Shown: one piece after another, positions 40,367-48,604 of the stretch | Layout of the letters: every line of letters begins with the position of its first letter | Position numbering within the stretch: the stretch's first letter is position 1 | Origin: Palsa-744 sp036498265 | GTDB taxonomy: Bacteria; Actinomycetota; Thermoleophilia; Solirubrobacterales; Solirubrobacteraceae | DNA: 64,000 nt | Assembly (NCBI GenBank): GCA_036498265.1 | Contig: DASYFT010000007.1 | Location: forward strand, 4,111 to 68,110 | Direction: 5' to 3' | Translations under genes and position numbers: made by a program | Notes under the pieces: generated by a model | Databases searched by the model: none | Seen by the model: only the letters and a program-made list of their open reading frames with translations | What the model was told of the DNA's origin: nothing

Positions 40367-40987
40367 ATGGCACGCGGCGCCGCAGCCCGACTGTTCGTGG
40401 CGGTGGACCCCCCGGCGCGGGTCTGCGAGGAGCTGGGGGAGTGGGCGCGGGAGGCCGTCGCCGACTGGTCCTCATGGGCCGTCACGCGCCCCCGCCGCCC
40501 GCGCCGCCCGCCCCGGCTCCTGAGGCCCGACTCGCTCCACCTCACGCTCTGCTTCCTGGGGAGCCGCCCCGTCGGCGAGATACCCGCGCTGTGCTCGGCG
40601 CTGAGCCTCCTTGCCGGGGAGCCCGGGGAGCTCTCGGTGGGGGCACCCCTGTGGCTGCCGCCGAGGCGTCCCCACGCGCTCGCGGTCGAGGTGCGCGACC
40701 GCGCCGGGGCACTCGCAGGGCTGCAGGCGGGCCTGACGGGTGTCCTTGCGCAGGCCAGCGGCTGGGAGCCCGAGCGGCGCCGGTTCCGGCCGCACGTCAC
40801 GTTGGCGCGCCTGCCGCCGGGTGCCGCCCCGACCGGCGGGGAGGCCGGGGGCCGGCCATTGCTGCCGCCCACCCCGCAGGTGCGCTTCACGCCGGAGGCG
40901 CTCGTGCTCTACCGCTCGCTGGCCGCCCCCGGAGGAACGACCTACGAGGCCCTGGCGACCTGCGAGGTGGGAGCGCCCGGCCGCTGA
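40367..40987 (+). CDS. thpR: RNA 2',3'-cyclic phosphodiesterase (2H family)
   Basis: A 206-residue 2H phosphoesterase (LigT/ThpR). Both His-x-Thr/Ser motifs are visible: SLHLTLCFLG and RPHVTLARL. It opens 2',3'-cyclic phosphates on RNA in relatives. A basic Arg/Pro-rich segment precedes the first motif. A thpR gene near cinA and recA is common. The 3' end overlaps the convergent Cys-rich protein gene by 46 bases. Confidence 0.9.
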   Translation: MARGAAARLFVAVDPPARVCEELGEWAREAVADWSSWAVTRPRRPRRPPRLLRPDSLHLTLCFLGSRPVGEIPALCSALSLLAGEPGELSVGAPLWLPPRRPHALAVEVRDRAGALAGLQAGLTGVLAQASGWEPERRRFRPHVTLARLPPGAAPTGGEAGGRPLLPPTPQVRFTPEALVLYRSLAAPGGTTYEALATCEVGAPGR

Positions 40988-41751
40988 GCCGCACGGACGG
41001 AGGATTCGTCTCCTTCCTCGACCGGCACCGCGCACGGCGTTTCGCCGCCCGACCCCGTGGCGCCCTGCCCCGCTTCACACGCGGGTGCGCCGGGTTCTTC
41101 GCAGGACGCCGAGGGGTCGCCGCCGGCGCTCGCTTCCGATGCTTCGGCGCAGTCCGGACCGGGCGCTTCCGGAGCGCACGCAGAGCCTTCTGCGCAGCCG
41201 CCTTCCTCGCCGCCCGGCGCCGTCGGCATGACGGCCGCGCAGAGCAGGGTCGAGCCATCGTCCGAGATCGTCAGCGCGGACCCGGCTTCACAGCGCGGCT
41301 CGCTCCCGTCCTGGCATTCGAACACTTCGCTGCCGACCCTGAGCGGCGCACTTCCGTCTTCGCACCTCGCCGCTTCGCCGTTCGCGGAGCTCGTGGCCCC
41401 GGCCGGCTTCGCGCCCGTCGAGGGCTTCGCGTGCCGGACCGCGGAGTGCGGGTGCTTCTTCGAGTGATGGGCCGGCGCCTTGGACCTGTGCGAGGCGCGG
41501 ACGCAGGCGTGGTGAGCCCTGGCGCGGCGAGCCGCCGACGGATGCCTGCAGGTGGAGCTCTGCGCGCGCTTGGTGGAGCCGTGCGCGTGCACCCGCGCCT
41601 GCGCCTGCGCGGGGACACCAAGCAGGAACGCGAGCGCGGCCAGGCAGGCCGTGAGCGCGGGCACGACGGTGAGCCGGCGGCGGGTGTCGATGCTGAGCGG
41701 GTTCGGGCGCAAGGGAGCTGGGGCTGGGGTCGGCCGGTTTCGCTCTGTCAT
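40942..41751 (-). CDS. Secreted cysteine-rich protein of unknown function
   Basis: A 269-residue protein. A basic N-terminus, a hydrophobic core (VVPALTACLAALAFLLGV) and an AQAQA cleavage region form a signal peptide. The mature part begins with a His/Lys/Ser-rich basic stretch and continues as an acidic, Cys/Gly/Ala-rich region with about a dozen cysteines spaced in CEDGS- and CEAGS-like units, suggesting a disulfide-bonded extracellular domain. No family is recognised. The ATG at 41751 gives the signal peptide; no clear ribosome binding site is seen. It converges with thpR and diverges from recA. Confidence 0.6.
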   Translation of the reverse strand: MTERNRPTPAPAPLRPNPLSIDTRRRLTVVPALTACLAALAFLLGVPAQAQARVHAHGSTKRAQSSTCRHPSAARRARAHHACVRASHRSKAPAHHSKKHPHSAVRHAKPSTGAKPAGATSSANGEAARCEDGSAPLRVGSEVFECQDGSEPRCEAGSALTISDDGSTLLCAAVMPTAPGGEEGGCAEGSACAPEAPGPDCAEASEASAGGDPSASCEEPGAPACEAGQGATGSGGETPCAVPVEEGDESSVRAAQRPGAPTSQVARAS

Positions 41752-41798
41752 CGTCCACAGCCGCCGGGAGTCGAGCCCACGCGGGGATGGGTGGACGA
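41751..41798. repeat. Inverted repeat at the 5' end of the Cys-rich gene
   Basis: TCGTCCAC (41751-41758) and GTGGACGA (41791-41798) are exact inverted arms 32 bases apart. The inner part holds a CCCA/TGGG pairing and a T-loop-like GGGCTCGACTCCC on the minus strand. The left arm touches the ATG of the Cys-rich gene, so an RNA stem could hide that start. Function unknown. Confidence 0.45.
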
Positions 41799-41889
41799 AG
41801 GGCTGCAAAACGGCTCCCCGGAGCCCGCGCCACGGTGCTCCGCGCCGGTGTCCACGGGCCTTTGATCCGTCGCGTGGGCCGGCACGGGC

Positions 41890-41901
41890 GAACAGCTGTT
41901 C
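41890..41901. promoter_or_regulatory. LexA (SOS) box of recA
   Basis: GAACAGCTGTTC is a perfect palindrome of the GAAC-N4-GTTC type used by LexA in actinobacteria and Bacillus. It ends 16 bases before the TACATT -10 of recA and overlaps the expected -35 region, a good place for repression. Confidence 0.85.
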
Positions 41902-41917
41902 CGTCCGGGGCGGGGCC

Positions 41918-41923
41918 TACATT
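41918..41923 (+). promoter_or_regulatory. -10 of recA
   Basis: TACATT, 32 bases before the recA ATG. The leader contains GAGGAG. Confidence 0.6.
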
Positions 41924-41955
41924 GCTCGTTCCATCTCGAACCGAGGAGTAAGACC

Positions 41956-43050
41956 ATGCCCGTTACCGACGAGGAGAAGGCCGCCAAGGCGCGCGACGCC
42001 GCCCTTCAGGGCGCGCTCACGCAGATCGAGCGTGAGTTCGGCAAGGGCACGGTCATGCGGATGGGCGACGAGGGCGCCCAGGTCAGATGCGAGGCGATCC
42101 CGACGGGCGCGCTGTCACTCGATCTCGCGCTCGGTATCGGAGGGGTCCCGCGCGGGCGGATCGTCGAGATCTTCGGACCCGAGTCCTCGGGGAAGACCAC
42201 GATGATCTACCACGTGCTCGCCGAGGCCCAGAAGCTCGGGGGAGTGTGCGCGTTCATCGACGCGGAGCATGCGATGGACCCTCTCTACGCGAAGGTGATC
42301 GGCGTGGACATCGACGAGCTGCTGGTCTCCCAGCCCGACTACGGCGAGCAGGCGCTGGAGATCGCCGACATGCTCGTGCGCTCCGGGGCCGTGGACGTCG
42401 TCGCGATCGACTCCGTCGCGGCGCTCACCCCACGGGTCGAGCTCGAGGGTCAGATGGGGGACCAGACGGTCGGCGCGCAGGCGCGGATGATGTCCCAGGC
42501 GATGCGCAAGCTCGCGGGTAACCTCAACCGCACGCAGACGCTGTGCATCCTCACGAACCAGATCCGCGAAAAGGTCGGGGTCATGTTCGGCTCGCCGGAG
42601 ACCCAGCCCGGCGGGCGTGCGCTGAAGTTCTACGCCTCGCAGCGCCTTGACATAAGGCGGATCGAGACGCTCAAGGACGGGACCGAGGCGGTCGGCAACC
42701 GCGTGCGTGTGAAGGTCGTCAAGAACAAGGTCGCGGCCCCGTTCCGTCAGGCCGAGTTCGACATCGAGTTCGGCAAGGGCGTCTCGACCTCGGGCTGCCT
42801 GATCGACCTGGGCCTGGAGCACAACATCATCTCGAAGTCGGGCTCGTTCTTCTCCTACGGCAACGATCGGCTCGGCCAGGGGCGGGGCAACGCGAAGGCC
42901 CATCTCGACGAGAACCCCGAGCTCGCGAAGGAGATCGAAGACAAGATCTATACGGCACTCGGGATAGGCCGGGACCTGGTCACACCGATCGACCGCGATG
43001 CTCAGCCCGGTCGGCCGATCGCGAGCGAACCGTCCGTGGCGGCCGCCTAG
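41956..43050 (+). CDS. recA: RecA recombinase
   Basis: A 364-residue ATPase for homologous recombination and LexA autocleavage. Walker A is GPESSGKTTM, the acidic patch FIDAEHAMDP and the L1/L2 DNA loops (for example LTNQIREKVGVMFGSPE) are intact, and no intein is present. The ATG has GAGGAG about 7 bases upstream. An SOS box lies in the promoter. recX, which often follows recA, is absent; a cyclase gene on the other strand comes next. Confidence 0.97.
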   Translation: MPVTDEEKAAKARDAALQGALTQIEREFGKGTVMRMGDEGAQVRCEAIPTGALSLDLALGIGGVPRGRIVEIFGPESSGKTTMIYHVLAEAQKLGGVCAFIDAEHAMDPLYAKVIGVDIDELLVSQPDYGEQALEIADMLVRSGAVDVVAIDSVAALTPRVELEGQMGDQTVGAQARMMSQAMRKLAGNLNRTQTLCILTNQIREKVGVMFGSPETQPGGRALKFYASQRLDIRRIETLKDGTEAVGNRVRVKVVKNKVAAPFRQAEFDIEFGKGVSTSGCLIDLGLEHNIISKSGSFFSYGNDRLGQGRGNAKAHLDENPELAKEIEDKIYTALGIGRDLVTPIDRDAQPGRPIASEPSVAAA

Positions 43051-43090
43051 ACACCGGCGCGGCCAGCCGGATGGGGAGTGGCGGCGGCTG

Positions 43091-43876
43091 TCAGGGTTGT
43101 CGCGGTCTGACGGCGTGCGCGAGGAGGTCCGCCGGAGCGCCCGCCGCGCTGACTCGCCGCTCACTCGCGCTCTCGGCCGTGGTGAGCGCATCCAGCGTAC
43201 GATCGGAGACGAGCACCTCGCCCGGCGCGGCGGCTTCCACGAGCCTCGCGGCGATGTTCACGTCGACACCCAGGTAGTCGCCTCCGATCTTCCGAGGCCT
43301 GCCGAGGTGGATGCCGGTTCTGAGCGTGGCCCGGTATCCCTCGATCTCGATCGATCCGGCGCGCTCCCGCGCTTCGAAGGCCGCATCGGCAGCGGTTGAC
43401 GCGTCCCAGAAGGCAGCCATCAGGCCGTCCCCCAGTCGCTTGACGACCTCGCCGCGGCGCTCGAGGATGGGCGGCTCGATCGCGTCGGCGACGGCACGCA
43501 GGAGCGTGATCGCAGGCTCATCTCCCGCCGCGAGGGCCCAGGCCGAGAAGCCGACCAGATCGGTGAACAGGATCGCCACCTCGACGTCGCCGCGCCCGCG
43601 CCCCTGATGCTCGGCGAGCTTCTGCCATCCCTGGAGCGCGGTGAGGGCGAGCTCTCCCACGAGACCCGGCTCATCGCTTCGGTAGGCGGCGAGCTCGCGG
43701 ACCGCGAGATCGGCGGGGCGCCCGCGCGCCGTCGAGAGCCGATCGGCGAACCGGTCGTCGCCGAGCAGTCGCTCGCGGGCGCGTTTGGCCGCGCCGACCA
43801 GGTTGGGATGCCGGTTCAGCTCGCGGGTGGCCGAGATGAGCCGCCAGGTGCGGCGCTGTGCTCCTGGCGGGCTCAC
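43091..43876 (-). CDS. Class III adenylate/guanylate cyclase
   Basis: A 261-residue protein with an N-terminal helical region and a C-terminal class III cyclase domain. The two metal aspartates are visible in ILFTDLVGFS and VKRLGDGLMAAF, and the transition-state Asn/Arg region in VDVNIAARLVE. cAMP is the more likely product in this group, but the specificity residue cannot be assigned by eye. There is no membrane segment. The start at GTG 43876 is set by a TAGGCT exactly 7 bases upstream. Confidence 0.88.
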   Translation of the reverse strand: MSPPGAQRRTWRLISATRELNRHPNLVGAAKRARERLLGDDRFADRLSTARGRPADLAVRELAAYRSDEPGLVGELALTALQGWQKLAEHQGRGRGDVEVAILFTDLVGFSAWALAAGDEPAITLLRAVADAIEPPILERRGEVVKRLGDGLMAAFWDASTAADAAFEARERAGSIEIEGYRATLRTGIHLGRPRKIGGDYLGVDVNIAARLVEAAAPGEVLVSDRTLDALTTAESASERRVSAAGAPADLLAHAVRPRQP

Positions 43877-43883
43877 CGTCGTG

Positions 43884-43889
43884 AGCCTA
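43884..43889 (-). promoter_or_regulatory. -10 hexamer of the cyclase gene, leaderless type
   Basis: TAGGCT on the minus strand, 7 bases before the GTG start. Confidence 0.55.
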
Positions 43890-43934
43890 ATGGTCCGCAC
43901 ATCGCCCGTCCCCGGCGTGTCATCCTCTCGGCAG

Positions 43935-45308
43935 ATGCGACCGGCCGACGAGCACCTGAGGTATCACCTGACGACGTTCGGCTGCCAGATGAACGAGCAC
44001 GACTCGGAGCGGATGAAGGGGATGCTCGAGTCGCTCGGCTACGCCGAGGCGCCGGAGCGGGCGGACGCCGACCTGATCCTGTTCAACACCTGCTCGATCC
44101 GCGAGGCGGCCGACAGGCGCTTCATCTCCCATCTGGGCGAAGCGAGGCGCCTGAAGCGCGAAGCGCCCGGGAGGATCGTGGGGGTGGGGGGCTGCTGGGC
44201 GCAGTCGGTCAAGGATGAGGTCTTCCAGCGGTTTCCCTTCGTCGACGTCGCCTTCGGGCCGGGCCAGGTGCACAAGCTGGCCGAGTTCCTGACGAGCGAT
44301 TCGCTGACCGCGCAGGGCTACTTCGAGTTCGAGGGGTTCACGGGACGGCTCCCGGCCCATCGTGCCCGGCCGTTCCAGGGGTGGCTGCAGATCAGCGTGG
44401 GCTGCAACTGCGCGTGCTCGTACTGCATCGTGCCGTCCACTCGTGGACGCGAGGTGAGCCGGCCGCCGGATGAGCTGGTCGCCGAGGTCGAGGCGATGGC
44501 CGCCGAGGGCGTGCGGGAGGTGACGCTGCTCGGGCAGAACGTGAACTCCTACGGCCGCGACCTGCGCCTGCCGGCGCGGGCGGGAAGCGCGCGCGGGCGG
44601 ACGACGTTCGCGGAGCTGCTGGCGCGACTGGATGCGATCGAGGGGATCGAGCGGATCCGCTACACCAGCCCGCACCCCAAGGACATGCGCGAGGACGTCA
44701 TCCGCGCCCACGCGGAGCTGGCGAGCGTGTGCGAGCACATCCACCTGCCGCTGCAATCGGGCTCGAGCCGGATCCTCAAGGCGATGCGCCGGACCTATGA
44801 CCGTGCGCGCTACCTGGACCGGGTGGCGCTGATCCGTGAGCACGTACCGGACGCGGCGCTGACGACGGACATAATCGTGGGCTTCCCGGGCGAGACGGAG
44901 GAGGACTTCACGCAGACGCTCGAGGTCGTCGAGGAGGTCGGCTACGACAGCGCGTTCACGTTCGTGTTCTCGCCGCGCCGCGGCACCGAGGCCGCGGAGC
45001 TCGCCGACGGTCTCGTCCCCCATCCGGTGAAGGTGGAGCGGATGGAGCGGCTCGTCGACCTCGTCCAGCGCAGGGCCCGCGAGCGCGCGGAGCGCTTCGT
45101 CGGCCGCAGCCTCGAGGTGCTCGTCGAAGGGCCCTCGCGTACCGACCCCGACCGGCTGCGGGGGCGCACGCGCCACAACAAGGTCGTGAACTTCGCAGGC
45201 CTTGCGGCGCCGGGAGAGCTGACAGACGTGGACATCATGTCGGCGACCAGCCAGACGCTGTGGGGCGAGGAGCGTCTGCTGGCGCGATCGGGCGCCGCTC
45301 CGCGATGA
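43935..45308 (+). CDS. miaB: tRNA-2-methylthio-N6-dimethylallyladenosine synthase
   Basis: A 457-residue radical SAM methylthiotransferase. The N-terminal auxiliary cluster cysteines are in TFGCQMN, NTCSIR and GGCWAQ; the radical SAM cluster is CNCACSYC (C-x3-C-x2-C); a TRAM domain ends the protein. It modifies the i6A37 made by MiaA, encoded at 49416. The ATG at 43935 has a CATCCT 8 bases upstream that may be a weak leaderless -10. The stop overlaps the alcohol dehydrogenase start by ATGA. Confidence 0.95.
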   Translation: MRPADEHLRYHLTTFGCQMNEHDSERMKGMLESLGYAEAPERADADLILFNTCSIREAADRRFISHLGEARRLKREAPGRIVGVGGCWAQSVKDEVFQRFPFVDVAFGPGQVHKLAEFLTSDSLTAQGYFEFEGFTGRLPAHRARPFQGWLQISVGCNCACSYCIVPSTRGREVSRPPDELVAEVEAMAAEGVREVTLLGQNVNSYGRDLRLPARAGSARGRTTFAELLARLDAIEGIERIRYTSPHPKDMREDVIRAHAELASVCEHIHLPLQSGSSRILKAMRRTYDRARYLDRVALIREHVPDAALTTDIIVGFPGETEEDFTQTLEVVEEVGYDSAFTFVFSPRRGTEAAELADGLVPHPVKVERMERLVDLVQRRARERAERFVGRSLEVLVEGPSRTDPDRLRGRTRHNKVVNFAGLAAPGELTDVDIMSATSQTLWGEERLLARSGAAPR

Positions 45309-46408
45309 GGATCCGCGCGGCCGTGCTCGAGCGCTTCGCCGAGCCCCTGGTCGTGCAGGACGTCGAGCTGGCGGAGCCGCGGGCGGGCGAGGTCCTGGTC
45401 AGGCTCCACGCCTGCGGCGTCTGCCACACCGACATGTACACCGCGTCGGGCGTCGACCCCTCCGGCTACGCGCCCACGGTGCTCGGCCACGAGGGCGCCG
45501 GGGTCGTGGAGCGCTGCGGCGATGGGGTCTCGCTCGTGCGTGAGGGCGACCACGTGGTGACGCTGTTCTCGCCGCAGTGCGGAGAGTGCGTGCACTGCCG
45601 CAGCGAGCTGACCAACCTCTGCCTGACGATCCGCGAGCAGCAGAACCTCGGCCACCTGCCGGATGGCACGACGCGCCTCAGCCGCGACGGCGAGCCGCTC
45701 CGGCACTTCATGGGCACCTCGACATTCGCGCAGTACACGGTGATGCCCGAGATCGCGCTGGCGCGGATCGACAGCGAGGCGCCGCTCGACCGCGCGTGCC
45801 TGTTCGCATGCGGACTGTCGACCGGCCTCGGCGCGGCGATTCGCACGGCGCAGGTGCGCGCCGGCTCGACGTGCGCGGTCTTCGGCGCAGGGATGGTCGG
45901 CCTGGGCGCCGTCGCGGGCTGCCGCCTGCAGGGCGCCGAGCGGATCGTGTGCGTGGACCTCGAGACGGCGCGCCTCGAGCTGGCGCGGGGCCAGGGCGCC
46001 ACGGACACGCTGCTGGGCGGCCCCGACACCGTGGAGCGGATCCTCGAGATGACGGGCGGGTTCGGCGCCGACTACACGTTCGAGGCGACGGGAAGCGTCG
46101 CCGTGATGCGCCAGGCGGTGGAGTCGGCGCGGATGGGCTGGGGGCTGTGCACGGTGTGTGGCGTGGCGGGCAGAGGGGAGACGCTCGACGTGGTGCCGCG
46201 ACTGCTGATCACCGGACGCCGCGTGTGCGGATCATCGTTCGGTGGCCTGAAGGGCCGAGACGACGTGCCGCGGCTGGTCGACCGCTACATGGCCGGTGAC
46301 ATCGACGTGGACCCGTTCATCTCCCACCGCCTCAGCCTCGACGAGGTCAACCGCGGCTTCGAGCTGATGGAGGCCCAAGACGGCATCCGCAGCGTGATCG
46401 AGCTCTAG
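45305..46408 (+). CDS. Zinc-dependent class III-type alcohol dehydrogenase
   Basis: A 367-residue medium-chain dehydrogenase. Catalytic zinc ligands are Cys40, His62 and Cys169; the structural zinc site is Cys92, Cys95, Cys98, Cys106 (C-x2-C-x2-C-x7-C). The Rossmann motif is VFGAGMVGLGAV. Relatives oxidise S-hydroxymethyl-mycothiol or -glutathione (formaldehyde detoxification) or simple and aryl alcohols. In an actinobacterium the mycothiol route is plausible but not shown. It is translationally coupled to miaB, which is unexpected for its function. Confidence 0.9.
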   Translation: MRIRAAVLERFAEPLVVQDVELAEPRAGEVLVRLHACGVCHTDMYTASGVDPSGYAPTVLGHEGAGVVERCGDGVSLVREGDHVVTLFSPQCGECVHCRSELTNLCLTIREQQNLGHLPDGTTRLSRDGEPLRHFMGTSTFAQYTVMPEIALARIDSEAPLDRACLFACGLSTGLGAAIRTAQVRAGSTCAVFGAGMVGLGAVAGCRLQGAERIVCVDLETARLELARGQGATDTLLGGPDTVERILEMTGGFGADYTFEATGSVAVMRQAVESARMGWGLCTVCGVAGRGETLDVVPRLLITGRRVCGSSFGGLKGRDDVPRLVDRYMAGDIDVDPFISHRLSLDEVNRGFELMEAQDGIRSVIEL

Positions 46409-46472
46409 GGGACGAGGCCCGGGGGCGCCCGGCCGGCGCGCCGGCGAGCGCCGTCCGAGGTCGCCGGGGGCT

Positions 46473-46802
46473 CTACTGGTAGGTCGGCGTCGGGCCCGGC
46501 CCGCTGTAGCCGGAGCCGGTGTTGGGGGAGCCCTGGGTCCCCGCGCCCGAGGAGGAGCCCATGTTGGGGCAGTTGTGCCCGCTCCGCGAGGGGGATTTGG
46601 GGGTGGATTTGGGCGCCGGCGCCGGGGTGGTGGGCGTGGTGCTGGTGGAGGCGACGGGCGCCTGCGAGCCGCTGCCCGAAGCGGCGTCGCCGCTCGCCGG
46701 GGCACCGGGGGAGGCCGAGGCGCCGGCGATGCCGGCCGCGGCGCCGCCCGTCGCGATCGCGCCCGCGACCATCGTTGCGCCGAGCATCTTGGAGATGTGC
46801 AT
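46473..46802 (-). CDS. Small secreted Ser/Thr/Pro-rich protein
   Basis: A 109-residue protein with a signal peptide (KMLGATMVAGAIATGGAAAG) and then a low-complexity Ala/Gly/Ser/Thr/Pro region holding a single cysteine (HNCPN) and a Gly/Pro/Tyr C-terminus. The ATG has AGGAGG 6 bases upstream, so translation is well supported. It may be an unfolded cell-wall or surface protein. No family is recognised. It is divergent from the GNAT gene. Confidence 0.65.
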   Translation of the reverse strand: MHISKMLGATMVAGAIATGGAAAGIAGASASPGAPASGDAASGSGSQAPVASTSTTPTTPAPAPKSTPKSPSRSGHNCPNMGSSSGAGTQGSPNTGSGYSGPGPTPTYQ

Positions 46803-46895
46803 TGGTGAACCTCCTGGTCGATCTGCTGCTCTGCGAGCATGGTCCCTCGCCCGGGTAAGCGTGGGCACACGGCAACGTAGGGACTTCGTAAGAAG

Positions 46896-47372
46896 ATGGG
46901 GCGGCCCGGCTCGATGAAGTCGCCGGCGCAGGCGACTGCTATGACTGGCCGCTTGCCCACAAGCCGCCTGCGCCATGGAACACGGGAGGACCTCGAAGCC
47001 GTGCTCGAGCTGTGGGCGCGGGCCGATGCGACTGCGACGGTCACGGACAGCGTGGAGGCGTTGGGGCTGCTGCTCGACGCCGACCCGGAAGCGCTGCTCC
47101 TGGCGGAAGTGGACGGCAGGGTCGTCGGGTCCGTGATCGCCGCCTGGAACGGCTGGCGGGGCAGCTTCTACCGCCTGGCGGTCGACCCTCGGCACCGGCG
47201 GCGCGGGCTGGGCACACGGCTGGTGAGCTTCGGCGAGCAGCGGCTGCGCGCTCGAGGCGCCGCGCGGATCGACGCGCTCGCCGCGACGGACGAGCCGGTG
47301 GCGAGGCGGTTCTGGGAGACCTGCGGCTATGGGAGCCAACCCGAGCGGACTCGCTACGTGCGCAACTTCTGA
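46896..47372 (+). CDS. GNAT-family N-acetyltransferase
   Basis: About 158 residues. The acetyl-CoA site is the YRLAVDPRHRRRGLGTRLV segment, followed by ARIDALAATDEPVARRFWETCGY, the usual GNAT C-terminal strand and helix. The substrate cannot be predicted. ATG 46896 is the longest start; ATG 46941 would give a more typical N-terminus, and neither has a clear ribosome binding site. The radical SAM gene follows closely. Confidence 0.85.
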   Translation: MGRPGSMKSPAQATAMTGRLPTSRLRHGTREDLEAVLELWARADATATVTDSVEALGLLLDADPEALLLAEVDGRVVGSVIAAWNGWRGSFYRLAVDPRHRRRGLGTRLVSFGEQRLRARGAARIDALAATDEPVARRFWETCGYGSQPERTRYVRNF

Positions 47373-47442
47373 GCGGGGTGCGATGGCAGTCTCCGGGAAT
47401 CGGCGCCGGGGCAGTGGCCGGCGTGCCCGTCCTCCAGCTGTG

Positions 47443-47456
47443 CGAACATACGTTCG
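47443..47456. promoter_or_regulatory. LexA (SOS) box of the radical SAM gene
   Basis: CGAACATACGTTCG is a complete CGAAC-N4-GTTCG palindrome, a better match than the one at recA. It ends on the proposed GTG start and overlaps a GAACAT that could be the -10 (6 bases before the GTG), so LexA would block transcription start directly. Confidence 0.85.
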
Positions 47457-48478
47457 TGCGATGGAGCAACCTAACCGAGAGCTCTGAGGAGCAGCGTCAT
47501 CTGCCGGGGTATCGCGATCCCGCCGCCGTGCGCCGCTTCGAGGCGCCCGAGGCCCTGGACACGCGCTTCTACGAGGTGCACGCCAGGTCGGTTCTCAACC
47601 GCGTCCCCGAGAAGTCCCGGATGCCCTTCCGCTGGACGATCAACCCCTATAGGGGATGCGCCCACGCCTGCGTCTACTGCTTCGCGCGGCCGACGCACAC
47701 GTACCTCGACTTCGACGCGGGCCGTGACTTCGAGAAGGAGATCGTGGTCAAGGTCAACGCTCCCGAGGTGCTCAGGGCCGAGCTTGCACGAAGCTCCTGG
47801 AAGCACGAGCACGTGGCGCTGGGGACGAACACGGACCCGTACCAGTGGGTCGAGGGGCGCTACAAGCTGATGCCGGGCATCTGGGAGGCGCTGCGCGACG
47901 CGTCCAATCCCTGCTCGGTGCTCACGAAGTCACCGCTGCTGCTGCGCGACATGGACCTGATGCTGGAGATCGCGCGGCGGAGCGCCTTCAGCGCCTGCCT
48001 GTCGATCCCGACGCTGGACGAGAAGGCGTGGCGGTCGACGGAGCCGCACACCCCGAACCCGCGTGCGCGGCTCGAGGCGGTGGCCGAGCTCAACCGGGCA
48101 GGGATCCCGACGGGTGTCCTGATCGCCCCCCTGATGCCGGGAATCAACGACTCCCCGCATCAGGTGGAGCCGCTGCTCGAGCTGGCCGCCGAGGCCGGTG
48201 CGACGAGCGTCGCCGGTGTCGCCCTGCACCTGCGCGGCGAGGTGCGTGGGGTGTTCATGGACTGGCTGAACGCGCAGCGGCCGGATCTCGTGCCTCGTTA
48301 CAAGGAGCTCTACCGACGCGGTGCCTACGCGCCACGGGAGGAACGGGATCGCCTCTCGCGGCTCGTGCGCCGCGGCGTCAGACCCGGCTCCTTCTGGCGC
48401 GGGGGCCCCACCAGGACGGGGCACGAGCAGTCAGAGGAGCTCCCCCCGCCGCCGGTGCGCCAGGGAACGCTGTTTTGA
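47456..48478 (+). CDS. Rv2578c/SplB-type radical SAM protein
   Basis: A 340-residue radical SAM protein with the cluster motif CAHACVYC (C-x3-C-x2-C) and family segments NPYRGC, FARPTHTYLD, ALGTNTDPYQ, EGRYKLMPGIW and YKELYRRGAY, as in mycobacterial Rv2578c and distant spore photoproduct lyases. GTG 47456 gives an MRWSNL N-terminus. GTG 47378 would add 26 residues and also begin MRW, so the start is not certain. The SOS box at the start points to DNA damage repair or tolerance. The reaction is unknown. Confidence 0.88.
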   Translation: MRWSNLTESSEEQRHLPGYRDPAAVRRFEAPEALDTRFYEVHARSVLNRVPEKSRMPFRWTINPYRGCAHACVYCFARPTHTYLDFDAGRDFEKEIVVKVNAPEVLRAELARSSWKHEHVALGTNTDPYQWVEGRYKLMPGIWEALRDASNPCSVLTKSPLLLRDMDLMLEIARRSAFSACLSIPTLDEKAWRSTEPHTPNPRARLEAVAELNRAGIPTGVLIAPLMPGINDSPHQVEPLLELAAEAGATSVAGVALHLRGEVRGVFMDWLNAQRPDLVPRYKELYRRGAYAPREERDRLSRLVRRGVRPGSFWRGGPTRTGHEQSEELPPPPVRQGTLF

Positions 48479-48604
48479 TCGACGCGGCTCTCAACGGGGA
48501 CGCAGCGGGTCTTTGCGCCTAATCCACCAAGGCGTCCCGCACGAGTCCGACGTTGTGCTCAGAGATGCGCCCTCACCGCAGTTCCCGGCCCCGGTGGGCC
48601 TGCC

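Noticed and set aside
40988..41467. Plus-strand open frame after thpR
   Set aside because: Antisense of the secreted Cys-rich protein; no start signal, and the minus frame has a signal peptide.
41765..41785. tRNA or tmRNA-like T-arm (GGGCTCGACTCCC on the minus strand)
   Set aside because: The T-stem pairs only three bases, the flanking 8-bp arms do not make a cloverleaf, and no CCA or D-arm is present. Kept only as an inverted repeat.
47378..47455. Upstream GTG 47378 as the start of the radical SAM protein
   Set aside because: It also gives an MRW N-terminus, but the SOS box and candidate -10 lie downstream of it and would then be inside the gene. GTG 47456 fits better; not excluded.
48479..48604. 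Possible terminator GGCCC-CGGT-GGGCC near 48590 between convergent genes
   Set aside because: Short stem, no T tract, and no second supporting feature; too weak to list.
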